Source: Ignavibacteriales bacterium (lineage in GTDB: Bacteria; Bacteroidota; Ignavibacteria; Ignavibacteriales; Ignavibacteriaceae). From it: DNA of 36,506 nt. Under the pieces are notes generated by a model. That model saw nothing but the letters and a program-made list of their open reading frames with translations. It was not told the origin of the DNA and searched no databases. Below are positions 1-7,012 of the stretch, piece by piece. Both the position numbers and the translations under genes were made by a program. Location of the stretch: positions 1 through 36,506 of the forward strand of contig JAGUXE010000215.1 in assembly GCA_020061995.1 (NCBI GenBank), read 5' to 3'. Numbering within the stretch: position 1 is the first letter of the stretch; the number at the start of each line of letters is the position of its first letter.

Positions 1-318
1 GGTGAAAACAAAAATGGGAAAAGATTCACCGTTTTTCTTCAATCCGTTATATTCATTCCCTCTAACATTTTCACGTTTGACAATAAGTTCAATATTCTTG
101 ATTGCGGTTTCTCTGTTGTCTTCGGTTACCAAATCAATAATCGAAATTCCCTTTTTTATATCTTCAACACTATATCCAAAGGTTTCCAGTCCTCTCTGAT
201 TAGCATATTTAATAATGAATTTATTGTCAGTATGGAAAAACGTGATTGGCAGATATTGAGCCATACTGTCTAACAATACTTCGTAGTTTTTCTCAGAAAG
301 TAATTTTTCCTCATTCAT
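1..318 (-). CDS. PAS-domain protein, partial (3' end outside window)
   Basis: An open frame begins with ATG at 318 and runs 106 codons to the window edge without a stop, so only the N-terminus is visible. After a short helical lead (MNEEKLLSEK), residues about 15-106 read like a PAS sensor fold: a start resembling LDSMAQYLPITFFHTD, a strand-helix stretch IIKYANQRGLETFGYSVEDI, then a GISIIDLVTEDNRE segment and the closing strand GLKKNGESFPIFVF. PAS domains bind small ligands or mediate protein contacts in signalling proteins. The gene lies 50 nt after the PAS histidine kinase and is probably in the same transcript. What follows the PAS domain (kinase, cyclase or other) cannot be seen. No clear Shine-Dalgarno precedes the ATG. 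Confidence 0.75.
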   Translation of the reverse strand, partial: MNEEKLLSEKNYEVLLDSMAQYLPITFFHTDNKFIIKYANQRGLETFGYSVEDIKKGISIIDLVTEDNRETAIKNIELIVKRENVRGNEYNGLKKNGESFPIFVFT

Positions 319-368
319 GATTTTATCAGTATAGATTTTGAGTAAAACAATTAAATATCTTTTTTTAA

Positions 369-2240
369 TTATTGGTTTTCGTTAGCAAGTGGAAATGAGA
401 GCATTATTTTGGTTCCTGTTCCTTTTTCACTCAAAATCTCAAAATTACCACCGAGCATTTTAGTCAGCTTATAAGCAATAGTTAATCCAAGTCCTGCACC
501 CTGATATTTCCGTGTGTATCCAACTTCTTCCTGTGAAAATGGTTCTAATAGATATTTGATTTCCTCGGGGTTCATTCCATCGCCGGTATCAATTATAGCT
601 ATTTCAACAGTCCCATTGTCAATCAATTCAGATGTTATGTGGATTTGTCCATGTGATGTATACTTTAATGAGTTTTCCACTAAAGACATTATGATTTTCT
701 CAAGTTTAACCCAATCAACTTCCACCAACAATTCTTCTTCGGAAAGTGAAATAGAGAACTCTATTCCTGCTTGCTGAGCATATGCACGTTTTTTGCCATA
801 TACGGAGCGAAGCACTTGATTACAGTTTAGAATCACCTTATCAAAAACTATTTCCTCCGATTCTATTTGAGAAACTTCAACAATATTTCCAAAAAGATTT
901 GTTACTCTGTTCAAAACCTCCCTAACCGAAATCATAAATTCATTTATTGTTTCATAATCATTCGATTGCAGGCTATCCTCAATAATTTCGGAATAACCTG
1001 AGATTGCATTGAAGGGTGTACGAATTTCGTGGGACATATTTTCAAGAAAAGCAGTTTTTAATTTGTTTAGATGTTTTTCTTTGTATATAGATTTCTTCAA
1101 CTGAAATTCGTAATTCTTTTGAGTTGTGACATCTGAAAATGTTAATATATAAAAACGTTCACGGGTTATGTAATAGTCCATGAATGTTATTTTTCCTTTA
1201 AAAAACTTTTCATTTTTTGAAGACTCAAACTCAACGAAGAGGGTTTTATCAGTGTGAAGAGTGTTGATCGAATTTAATACTTCTTCCCTGAATTGTTCAT
1301 CAAAAACAAGATCAATATTCTCATTTAATGAAGTAGATTTGTTTATTGAAAAAACTTCACAAAAATTGTTATTGGCATTCTCGAATAGAAAAGTATCTCC
1401 TTCAGCTTTCAATATTAAAAGCAGATCTGAAATATTATTTATAATTAAACGAAGTTTCTTTTCCGATTCTTTAGCAATCTGATTTTTAAGAAGATAATGT
1501 GTTATATCGTTAGCCGTTATTATATAGTTGTCAGGTTTATCGGCTCCCTTATAAATAGGATTGAGCTTAAACTCTTTATAAGACAGACTTCCCTTTTCAT
1601 CAAAATGGGGAATTACCTTTGTCCATTCTTTTTTTGTTGAAAAGGCATCAGCAGCTTTTTGAATTTCATCATCTCGCATTAATCCGGCTAACGCATTTGT
1701 GAAAAATTGCTTATAAACCTCTTCGATTGTTTTATTAATTATCTTTTCAATCGATTTAGTCAGATAAATTATTTCACCGAATTCGTTTGTTATTATTACA
1801 GGTACATTTCCATATTCGATTGCATCATGAATTGTATTGAGGCGGGCTTCTAATTGAATTCTTTCTTCTACGGATGTAAATCTTAGCACAAAATATTCGG
1901 ATTGAGCAATATAAATACGCTCTACATCAACCGAATAGTTTTTGGAATCATTTTGAAAATTATAACCTAATTGTAAATCGAAGTGAAAACTGCTGTAGTG
2001 ACTTTTAATAAATCCCAGAACCATATGAACCAAATCAGCATCCGAATTCAGGTTGGTGAAAGTTTCACCCTCATTTTTATTGAATGAATATCGGAATGAA
2101 TTATTGCAATATATTATATCACAACTAGTGTTAATAATTGCAAGTGGATTAGTATCCGGTAATTCTTCAATCTGCTTGTATTCAGCAAGTGTGTCATAAT
2201 TCCTTTTTAAAGGATTGTTATCATGATGAGGTTGTTTCAT
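369..2240 (-). CDS. PAS-PAS-PAS hybrid-free sensor histidine kinase
   Basis: A 623-aa cytoplasmic histidine kinase; no membrane segment is evident. Three PAS-like regions come first (about residues 25-110, 130-255 and 265-380), then a HisKA dimerisation domain with an intact H-box (MSHEIRTP, phospho-acceptor His near residue 404) and a HATPase_c domain with N-box (LVENSLKYT), G1 (DTGDGM) and G2 (GAGLGL) motifs. All catalytic motifs look complete, so it should autophosphorylate. I place the start at the ATG at 2240, overlapping the preceding gene by 20 nt; an upstream in-frame start at 2297 would add 19 residues dual-coded with that gene and is less likely. The neighbouring REC, REC-DHp and REC-HPt genes are the obvious partners. 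The signal sensed is unknown. Confidence 0.9.
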   Translation of the reverse strand: MKQPHHDNNPLKRNYDTLAEYKQIEELPDTNPLAIINTSCDIIYCNNSFRYSFNKNEGETFTNLNSDADLVHMVLGFIKSHYSSFHFDLQLGYNFQNDSKNYSVDVERIYIAQSEYFVLRFTSVEERIQLEARLNTIHDAIEYGNVPVIITNEFGEIIYLTKSIEKIINKTIEEVYKQFFTNALAGLMRDDEIQKAADAFSTKKEWTKVIPHFDEKGSLSYKEFKLNPIYKGADKPDNYIITANDITHYLLKNQIAKESEKKLRLIINNISDLLLILKAEGDTFLFENANNNFCEVFSINKSTSLNENIDLVFDEQFREEVLNSINTLHTDKTLFVEFESSKNEKFFKGKITFMDYYITRERFYILTFSDVTTQKNYEFQLKKSIYKEKHLNKLKTAFLENMSHEIRTPFNAISGYSEIIEDSLQSNDYETINEFMISVREVLNRVTNLFGNIVEVSQIESEEIVFDKVILNCNQVLRSVYGKKRAYAQQAGIEFSISLSEEELLVEVDWVKLEKIIMSLVENSLKYTSHGQIHITSELIDNGTVEIAIIDTGDGMNPEEIKYLLEPFSQEEVGYTRKYQGAGLGLTIAYKLTKMLGGNFEILSEKGTGTKIMLSFPLANENQ

Positions 2241-2892
2241 GTATCCGTTTAATATCCTTAATAACAATTTCGTCGTTATAAAACACTTTATCTCCATGGG
2301 GTAAATAAAATGTTTCGCCTGTTAATTTTTCAACAAAAACTATAAACCTATTAGTAATTTCATTAAACTCAATCACCAAATCCGAATAAATTCCATCTAG
2401 CAATCTATCAAGTAAATCTGTATCAGTATTAGAAAAGACTTTGTCAATTTTAAGCATATACAGTCGTTCAAACAGAATCGGTATTTGAATAAGCTTGAAT
2501 GTATTAATCACAATTCCGTTTTTAATATCATAAGGTTTAGTAGCAAGGCTAAGACTTAATTTTTGATCATCATTTGTTTTGTTCTGGAGATTAATTACGC
2601 TATAATCAATAAAATTAATCACTTGTTTATTTTTAACATCAACTGAAGTTAAAAACTCAAAATTGTCAAAGTCGAAACTTATTTCGACGATACCATTTTT
2701 ATTATGCAGCATTTTTTTTAATCGCCACCTTAATTTTGATAAAAAAGTAAGGGCCGAAGAATATATAATGGAATCAGTTACTTGATGCGAACCTGAATAC
2801 GCAGTTAATGCACTACGCTGCGATGCAGAAAGATTTCCTGATTTTGTAAACCCTTCAGTTGAAGATGATATATTTGATATTTTATTTAACAT
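2221..2892 (-). CDS. Conserved-context protein of unknown function, 223 aa
   Basis: I do not recognise this protein. The first ~45 residues are rich in Ser, Thr and Gly and look disordered; a short basic stretch (LSKLRWRLKKML) follows near residue 52; the rest alternates predicted strands with acidic and hydrophobic segments (EISFDFDNFEF, VINFIDYSVINL) and resembles a soluble alpha/beta or beta domain. There is no signal peptide or membrane helix. It sits between the REC-DHp protein and the three-PAS kinase and overlaps the kinase start by 20 nt, so translation is probably coupled. The context suggests an adaptor or sensor partner in the phosphorelay, which is inference only. The ATG at 2892 follows a fair ribosome site (TTGAGGAAATGGC). 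Confidence 0.7.
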   Translation of the reverse strand: MLNKISNISSSTEGFTKSGNLSASQRSALTAYSGSHQVTDSIIYSSALTFLSKLRWRLKKMLHNKNGIVEISFDFDNFEFLTSVDVKNKQVINFIDYSVINLQNKTNDDQKLSLSLATKPYDIKNGIVINTFKLIQIPILFERLYMLKIDKVFSNTDTDLLDRLLDGIYSDLVIEFNEITNRFIVFVEKLTGETFYLPHGDKVFYNDEIVIKDIKRIHETTSS

Positions 2893-2909
2893 GCCATTTC
2901 CTCAACTTA

Positions 2910-2936
2910 TTATCGAAGATTCCGGCAAATAATTGA
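2910..2936 (-). promoter_or_regulatory. Candidate sigma-28-type promoter
   Basis: On the minus strand the 52-nt gap before the 223-aa gene contains TCAA, 15 nt, then TTCGATAA. The flagellar sigma (FliA/SigD) consensus is TAAA-N15-GCCGATAA, so the match is 3 of 4 and 6 of 8 with ideal spacing. The expected transcript start is about 10 nt before the ATG. This is weak evidence in an AT-rich region; the host FliA here has an altered structure and may read a different sequence. Confidence 0.25.
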
Positions 2937-2945
2937 GGTGAAAAC

Positions 2946-3605
2946 TTAATTTAGTTTAATCATTTTGTTTTCGGATGTATAATCAATTGTCGTAGGATTT
3001 TGAAGATGAATTAAATCATCTACCAATGATTTGATCCTCACGATAGACTGGTTCACAATTTTGAAATCGTCTTCTAACTCTTTAAAACTTTTAGATTTAA
3101 TTTCTTCCTCAATATTCTTCAAGGTCATCATTAAACTACTTAATGGATTATTGAATTGATGACCTATGGTACATGCCATCTCGATAACAGCTTTTGTATG
3201 TTCAATACTTTTAAGTTCATTTTGCAGATTAAAAATTCTTACCCCGGATCTAATTCGTGCAAGGAGTTCCTGATTCTCAATGGGTTTAATTAGAAAGTCA
3301 TCTGCACCCACATCAAGTCCGGTAACTCTATCCTTAAGCGATGTTCTTGCAGTTAGAATAATATAGTAGATAACTTTTGTATCATCATTACTTTTTAATA
3401 TTTCACATAATTGTAAACCGTCGAGCACAGGCATTGTCCAATCCGCAACTACAACTTTTGGATTAAAGGATTTTAATGTATCTAAAGCTTCCGAACCGTT
3501 ATGTGCAGAGACTACTTCATAACCATTCTTAGTAAGAAGTTTTTCTAAAATGAAACGGGTATCCTTTTCATCTTCTACAATCAAAATTTTATCTTGTTTA
3601 TTCAA
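2946..3605 (-). CDS. Response regulator with REC and histidine-kinase dimerisation (DHp) domain
   Basis: 219 aa. Residues 1-125 form a receiver domain: acidic pair near D12, phospho-acceptor D55 (VVVADWTMP), T/A switch region (ILTAR) and K107 (IKP). Residues about 135-200 resemble a DHp four-helix bundle with an H-box-like motif GHQFNNPLSSL (H149), of the type in kinases with HE/Q-x-N-N-P-L motifs. No HATPase domain follows and the ORF ends soon after. It could therefore act as a receiver plus phosphotransfer protein, or as a dimerisation module phosphorylated in trans. The start is TTG at 3605, whose TTGA overlaps the stop of the previous REC gene; it puts the REC domain at its normal distance from the N-terminus. 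No Shine-Dalgarno is visible, so translational coupling is likely. Confidence 0.82.
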   Translation of the reverse strand: MNKQDKILIVEDEKDTRFILEKLLTKNGYEVVSAHNGSEALDTLKSFNPKVVVADWTMPVLDGLQLCEILKSNDDTKVIYYIILTARTSLKDRVTGLDVGADDFLIKPIENQELLARIRSGVRIFNLQNELKSIEHTKAVIEMACTIGHQFNNPLSSLMMTLKNIEEEIKSKSFKELEDDFKIVNQSIVRIKSLVDDLIHLQNPTTIDYTSENKMIKLN

Positions 3606-3997
3606 TTTAATATCAAATTATTAATAGTGTTTAGAAACAAATTATAATCGACTATCGGCTTTACAATTATACCTTCAGCAAGGCTTTCATCCAAAATAGA
3701 ATTTTCTCTCGAAGAGAGCGAATATGCGGTTACTAACAAAACGGGAATCTTAGAAAATTCGGGATTAAGTTTTATTTGCCGGGATAATCTAATGCCATCG
3801 ATTTTCTGCCCATCGAGATAAGTATTTTTAAGATTGATATCCATTATTATCAAGTGAATTTGTTCATTATTCAATTGATGAAGAACATTGTCCGCATCTT
3901 CAGTAATAATAGGGCAAATACCGGCGCGTTCAAAAATGTATTTATAAAATTTGTGTAAAAGAAGATCATCTTCAACAATAAGAACAGTTTTTGTCAT
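3602..3997 (-). CDS. Single-domain response regulator (CheY-like)
   Basis: A 131-aa stand-alone receiver domain. Motifs: VLIVEDD near the N-terminus (acidic pocket), phospho-acceptor D53 in IIMDINL, LLVTAYS (switch Thr) and K113 in IVKPI. An insertion of about eight residues (KNTYLDGQ) follows the Asp loop before the usual G. With no output domain it must act by protein contact, as CheY does on FliM, or as a phosphate intermediate. It begins at an ATG overlapping the motB stop by one base (TAATG) and is followed by the REC-DHp gene with a 4-nt overlap. Its position right after a stator pair makes motor control attractive, but no sequence feature proves it is the motor-binding CheY. Confidence 0.88.
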   Translation of the reverse strand: MTKTVLIVEDDLLLHKFYKYIFERAGICPIITEDADNVLHQLNNEQIHLIIMDINLKNTYLDGQKIDGIRLSRQIKLNPEFSKIPVLLVTAYSLSSRENSILDESLAEGIIVKPIVDYNLFLNTINNLILN

Positions 3998-4770
3998 TAT
4001 TTTTTCCCCTGAAATTTAAGAATAATGCTGATTCTTCTGTTTACTATATTGTATGGGTCTTCTTTATTAAGTAAACGTGAATCAGCATAGCCACGTATTT
4101 CATCAATTTTTTTCTCGGAGAGTCCCCCTCTAACCAATATTTTTCTTGCTGAATTTGCTCTATCGGCACTCAACTCAAAGTTTGTATAGTTGTTTTGTGA
4201 AAGGAATGGTCGGGAATCAGTATGCCCTTCCAAAATAATCCGATTTGGTAAAATTTCAATTTGTTTTCCGATAAGTAATAACAATTTCTGAGCTTCAGGT
4301 TTTAATTGTGCCGTTCCGATTTCAAAGAAAATATCTTCCTTTGATTCCATCATTTCAATTCTTAAACCTTCATCCACTATTTCAATTTTCAGTTGGTCTA
4401 AGAGATTTCCCAAGTCTGGATTTTTTGAAAGTTCATCAACAATTTGTTCTTTTAAAGCTTCCAGTCTTTCAATCTCGTTTGTTCTTTCAATTTGCTCCTG
4501 TTGCTCATCAATAATATTAAACTTGGGTCCTTGTCCCTGTCCCGGCAAAATATTTTTATTTTGAGTAGAAAACCCGATAGGATCTTTGAAATATCCGGCA
4601 ACGCTTTCCACAATTTTTTGATCTTGACCTAAAACCCAAAGAACAATGAAAAGAGCCATCATCGCTGTAACAAAATCAGCATAAGCTACTTTCCATGCGC
4701 CTCCGTGATGACCGCCGTGTCCTCCCTTATTCTTTTTAACAATGATTATATTTTCGTTACCTTCGTGCAT
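3997..4770 (-). CDS. motB: Stator protein MotB, second copy (E. coli/LafU-like type)
   Basis: 257 aa. The N-terminal cytoplasmic tail is Gly/His-rich (KGGHGGHHGG), followed by one transmembrane helix at about 27-48 with the ion-binding Asp in VAYADFVTAMMALF (D32, the same number as in E. coli MotB). Residues about 120-250 form the OmpA-like peptidoglycan-binding domain (EGHTDSRPF, SADRANSARKIL, NRRISIIL). MotB anchors the stator to the cell wall and forms the ion path with MotA. The short linker and the helix resemble proton-driven stators; the coupling ion is inferred. It starts 2 nt after motA and ends overlapping a REC gene by one base. A different motAB pair lies at 7013-8466. Confidence 0.95.
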   Translation of the reverse strand: MHEGNENIIIVKKNKGGHGGHHGGAWKVAYADFVTAMMALFIVLWVLGQDQKIVESVAGYFKDPIGFSTQNKNILPGQGQGPKFNIIDEQQEQIERTNEIERLEALKEQIVDELSKNPDLGNLLDQLKIEIVDEGLRIEMMESKEDIFFEIGTAQLKPEAQKLLLLIGKQIEILPNRIILEGHTDSRPFLSQNNYTNFELSADRANSARKILVRGGLSEKKIDEIRGYADSRLLNKEDPYNIVNRRISIILKFQGKK

Positions 4771-4772
4771 AA

Positions 4773-5630
4773 TTACTCTTTTTTACCGCGTACGTAATTT
4801 TCAAGTTCGGAAAAGCTCGGGCGTGCATCTGAAAATATAGTCCTTCTAGCAAATTCAACCGCAATTATTGGTGGGTTTCCTTTTGAATAAGCTACTATAC
4901 ATGCTTTTATTGTGTGAAGATAACGCGCTTTGTTTTCGTTTACCATTTCAAGATTTGTGGCAATGGGATTGACATATCCGTATGCCAATAATACTCCAAG
5001 AAAAGTTCCAACCAGAGCGGCTGCCACGTGCATACCTACATAAGCTGCGCCTTTGTCAATAGAACTCATCGTTACAATAATTCCTAAAACTGCAGCAACA
5101 ATTCCTAAACCGGGGAGTGAATCACCAATTTTTCCAATCAGAGATGTAACAGGTTTTTGTTCGTGTTCAAAAGTTTCAATTTCAGCATCAATCAGCTCTT
5201 CCAATTCATGCGGAGGAATTCCACCTGAAAGCATAACCTTCATCGTATCACAAAAAAAGTTTTTAGCAAGTTCGTTCCCGATAAACTTCTTGTTTAGCGA
5301 AAGAATTTCACTTTCTTCAGGTTTTTCGACATGCCTCTCAATAGCCAAAAGACCATCTCTCTGAGCAACAAGGAAAAGATCGTTAAAGGACTTGAGGAGT
5401 TCCATATAATCTTCTTTAGTAATCGATTCTGATTTAATTAAAGCCGGAATGGCAGCTATAATTTTTTTTAGAACCGGTAATGGAGCGGAAATAATCAAAC
5501 TTCCAATAGCTGCACCACCAATGGTTACAAACTCCGCCCATTGCAGCAGTACCATTAGATTACCACCTGCGAGCAGAAATCCGCCAATGACGGAAAGGGT
5601 GACTACAACTGTACCAACTATTACAAACAT
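4773..5630 (-). CDS. motA: Stator protein MotA, second copy (E. coli/LafT-like type)
   Basis: 285 aa with four transmembrane segments (about 2-22, 30-52, 168-190, 200-225). The second pair carries the conserved prolines and motif LPGLGIVAAVLGIIVT and the following AAALVGTFLGVLLAYGY, which are the signature of the long, E. coli-like MotA class rather than the Bacillus/PomA-like class. The large cytoplasmic loop between helices 2 and 3 interacts with FliG in known motors. It starts at ATG 5630, 9 nt after a REC-HPt gene, and is followed at once by motB. The first MotA of this window (7693-8466) is clearly a different subtype, so the cell has two stator systems. Confidence 0.95.
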   Translation of the reverse strand: MFVIVGTVVVTLSVIGGFLLAGGNLMVLLQWAEFVTIGGAAIGSLIISAPLPVLKKIIAAIPALIKSESITKEDYMELLKSFNDLFLVAQRDGLLAIERHVEKPEESEILSLNKKFIGNELAKNFFCDTMKVMLSGGIPPHELEELIDAEIETFEHEQKPVTSLIGKIGDSLPGLGIVAAVLGIIVTMSSIDKGAAYVGMHVAAALVGTFLGVLLAYGYVNPIATNLEMVNENKARYLHTIKACIVAYSKGNPPIIAVEFARRTIFSDARPSFSELENYVRGKKE

Positions 5631-5639
5631 ACTTGACTT

Positions 5640-6365
5640 CTATTGCGTTTTAGGAGTTAATTCAAATTCAATCTGTTGAACTATTGCAAAGATTGACTCA
5701 CATTTAAGATAAATTGATGACCAATCAATTGGATTTTTTGCTAATGTTTTTTCTATCTCAATACTTAATTCGGTTATACGAGGAAAACCGATTGTACCCC
5801 CCGAACCTTTGATTTCATGAATAATTGTTTTAAATAAATCTTTATTCTTTGATCGAATTGAATCTAAGATAGCCTGTTTTTTTATCGGGAATGAACTTAT
5901 AAAGAAACTTTGTAGCTGACGTCTTATATCGTCATCTTCAGATTCTTGAATAAGGGTATTCTTGCGAGTCTTTGAAATATATTCGCCTCCAAGAATTTCA
6001 TTAACAGTTTTTATCAATAATTCCTTTTGGAGAGGTTTGGAGATAACTCTATCAGCGCCTGCTTCAATAGCCGCCAATACATTTCGTTTACTTGTATTAC
6101 CACTAATAATTATAACCGGAATATTTTTCAATTCATCAATTAGTTTTATTACTTGAAGCATTTTTACACCATCGAGATTTGGCATAAGCAAATCAAGTAA
6201 AATTAAATTGGGTTTATGAGTAACCGCTTTTTGAATTCCCTCAAGTCCGTCAAGACAAGTTATTACTTCAAAATTATAATCAAGAAAGAAATTCTTTAAT
6301 GAATGTCTTATAAGATCAGAATCATCTACAACAAGAATAACTATTTTATTATCATCACTATTCAT
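5640..6365 (-). CDS. Receiver-HPt phosphorelay protein
   Basis: 241 aa. An N-terminal receiver domain (residues about 6-128) has VVDDSD, phospho-acceptor D58 (LILLDLLMP), VIIISGN and K110 (ISKPL). After a linker, residues about 145-235 form an HPt four-helix bundle with IIHEIKGSGGTIGFP; H183 in the H-x-x-K-G-x-x-G motif is the phosphorylated His. Such proteins pass phosphate between a kinase, their own REC domain and a downstream REC. I choose ATG 6365, which overlaps the csrA stop by 8 nt; an in-frame start at 6443 would add 26 residues read through csrA and is rejected. It lies directly before the second motAB pair. No DNA-binding domain is present. Confidence 0.88.
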   Translation of the reverse strand: MNSDDNKIVILVVDDSDLIRHSLKNFFLDYNFEVITCLDGLEGIQKAVTHKPNLILLDLLMPNLDGVKMLQVIKLIDELKNIPVIIISGNTSKRNVLAAIEAGADRVISKPLQKELLIKTVNEILGGEYISKTRKNTLIQESEDDDIRRQLQSFFISSFPIKKQAILDSIRSKNKDLFKTIIHEIKGSGGTIGFPRITELSIEIEKTLAKNPIDWSSIYLKCESIFAIVQQIEFELTPKTQ

Positions 6366-6609
6366 TACTAACTTTCGGAAGTTTGTTAACCTTATATTTT
6401 GCAACATCAGCAGTTTTTTCAATACTGAGTTTAGATGCTTCAATAGCGGCTTCTTTCACTTTTTCGTAAAGTTCACCGCGCAATAATTCAACGTTACTCG
6501 GAGCATCAATTCCAATTTTAATCTGATTATCAGCTATGGAAATTATTTTGACTCTGATATTAGAATTAATAATAATCTCTTCATTCACCTTTCTAGTTAG
6601 AATAAGCAT
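6358..6609 (-). CDS. csrA: Carbon storage regulator CsrA
   Basis: 83 aa. The start MLILTRKVNEEI is the classic CsrA/RsmA N-terminus, followed by IKIGIDAPSNVELLRGELYEKV, which carries the conserved RNA-contact region of the domain-swapped dimer. CsrA binds GGA motifs in mRNA leaders and usually blocks ribosome access. A longer in-frame start at 6693 would add 28 residues that overlap fliW and do not resemble CsrA, so ATG 6609 is chosen. The protein is longer than the 61-aa E. coli form: an extra ~20 residues (KLSIEKTADVAKYK onward) extend the C-terminal helix. It sits 14 nt after fliW, its protein antagonist in Bacillus, Campylobacter and others, so FliW-CsrA control of flagellar mRNAs is expected. 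Confidence 0.95.
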   Translation of the reverse strand: MLILTRKVNEEIIINSNIRVKIISIADNQIKIGIDAPSNVELLRGELYEKVKEAAIEASKLSIEKTADVAKYKVNKLPKVSNE

Positions 6610-6623
6610 AATTTTTCTTCTTT

Positions 6624-7004
6624 CTACTCTACAAATAATTTGTAATGGAGTGAATATTTTTCTGCATCTAGAATTTTTTGGAAGCCTGAACAATTATCTT
6701 GATTAATATAAACCGGGGCTTTTAAATTTACGGTTATTGATAGCGGATCTTTGTTCAGAGTTACAATACCTAAAGCCTCATGGTTTTCTACTTCCGGATA
6801 CTCTTCATCAATTACTCGAATGCCGATTAGTGGAAAAGATATTTCCGGTTGTTCAACTGAATTTAACCAATAAAATAATTCATCGTCGGTTTTAATAAAA
6901 ACAAATTCCTTTAAATTTTCAAAGCCAAATAAACCATTCTGAAAGCGAACAATCAAATTTTCATCAAATTCAATTTCACCAAATTGTACTGTTGTAATTT
7001 TCAT
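6624..7004 (-). CDS. fliW: Flagellar assembly factor FliW
   Basis: 126 aa. Recognised from the start (TVQFGEIEFDENLIVRFQNGLFGFENLKEFVF) and from the repeated strand pattern with PEISFPLIGI and ALGIVTLNKDPLSITVNLKAPVYIN, typical of the FliW beta-barrel. FliW binds flagellin and, when free, binds CsrA allosterically and releases it from target mRNA, so that flagellin translation follows export. At 126 aa it is somewhat shorter than the usual ~145-150. It starts 8 nt after the first motB stop and is followed by csrA, the common fliW-csrA arrangement. Flagellin itself is not in this window. Confidence 0.93.
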   Translation of the reverse strand: MKITTVQFGEIEFDENLIVRFQNGLFGFENLKEFVFIKTDDELFYWLNSVEQPEISFPLIGIRVIDEEYPEVENHEALGIVTLNKDPLSITVNLKAPVYINQDNCSGFQKILDAEKYSLHYKLFVE

Positions 7005-7012
7005 AAGTAGAC

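Noticed and set aside
2..199. Plus-strand ORF of 65 codons at the left edge
   Set aside because: It lies antisense to a convincing minus-strand PAS domain (1-318); its own product shows no family pattern.
319..368. Possible sigma-28 -10 element (ACTGATAA) before the PAS gene at the left edge
   Set aside because: No acceptable -35 element lies at the required spacing.
2241..2297. Longer start for the PAS histidine kinase
   Set aside because: The extra 19 residues are dual-coded with the upstream gene; ATG 2240 gives a usual 20-nt overlap.
6366..6443. Longer start for the REC-HPt gene
   Set aside because: It would be read through csrA; ATG 6365 puts the receiver domain at the normal distance from the N-terminus.
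6610..6693. Longer csrA start adding 28 residues
   Set aside because: The extension overlaps fliW in another frame, and CsrA proteins begin at MLILTRK.
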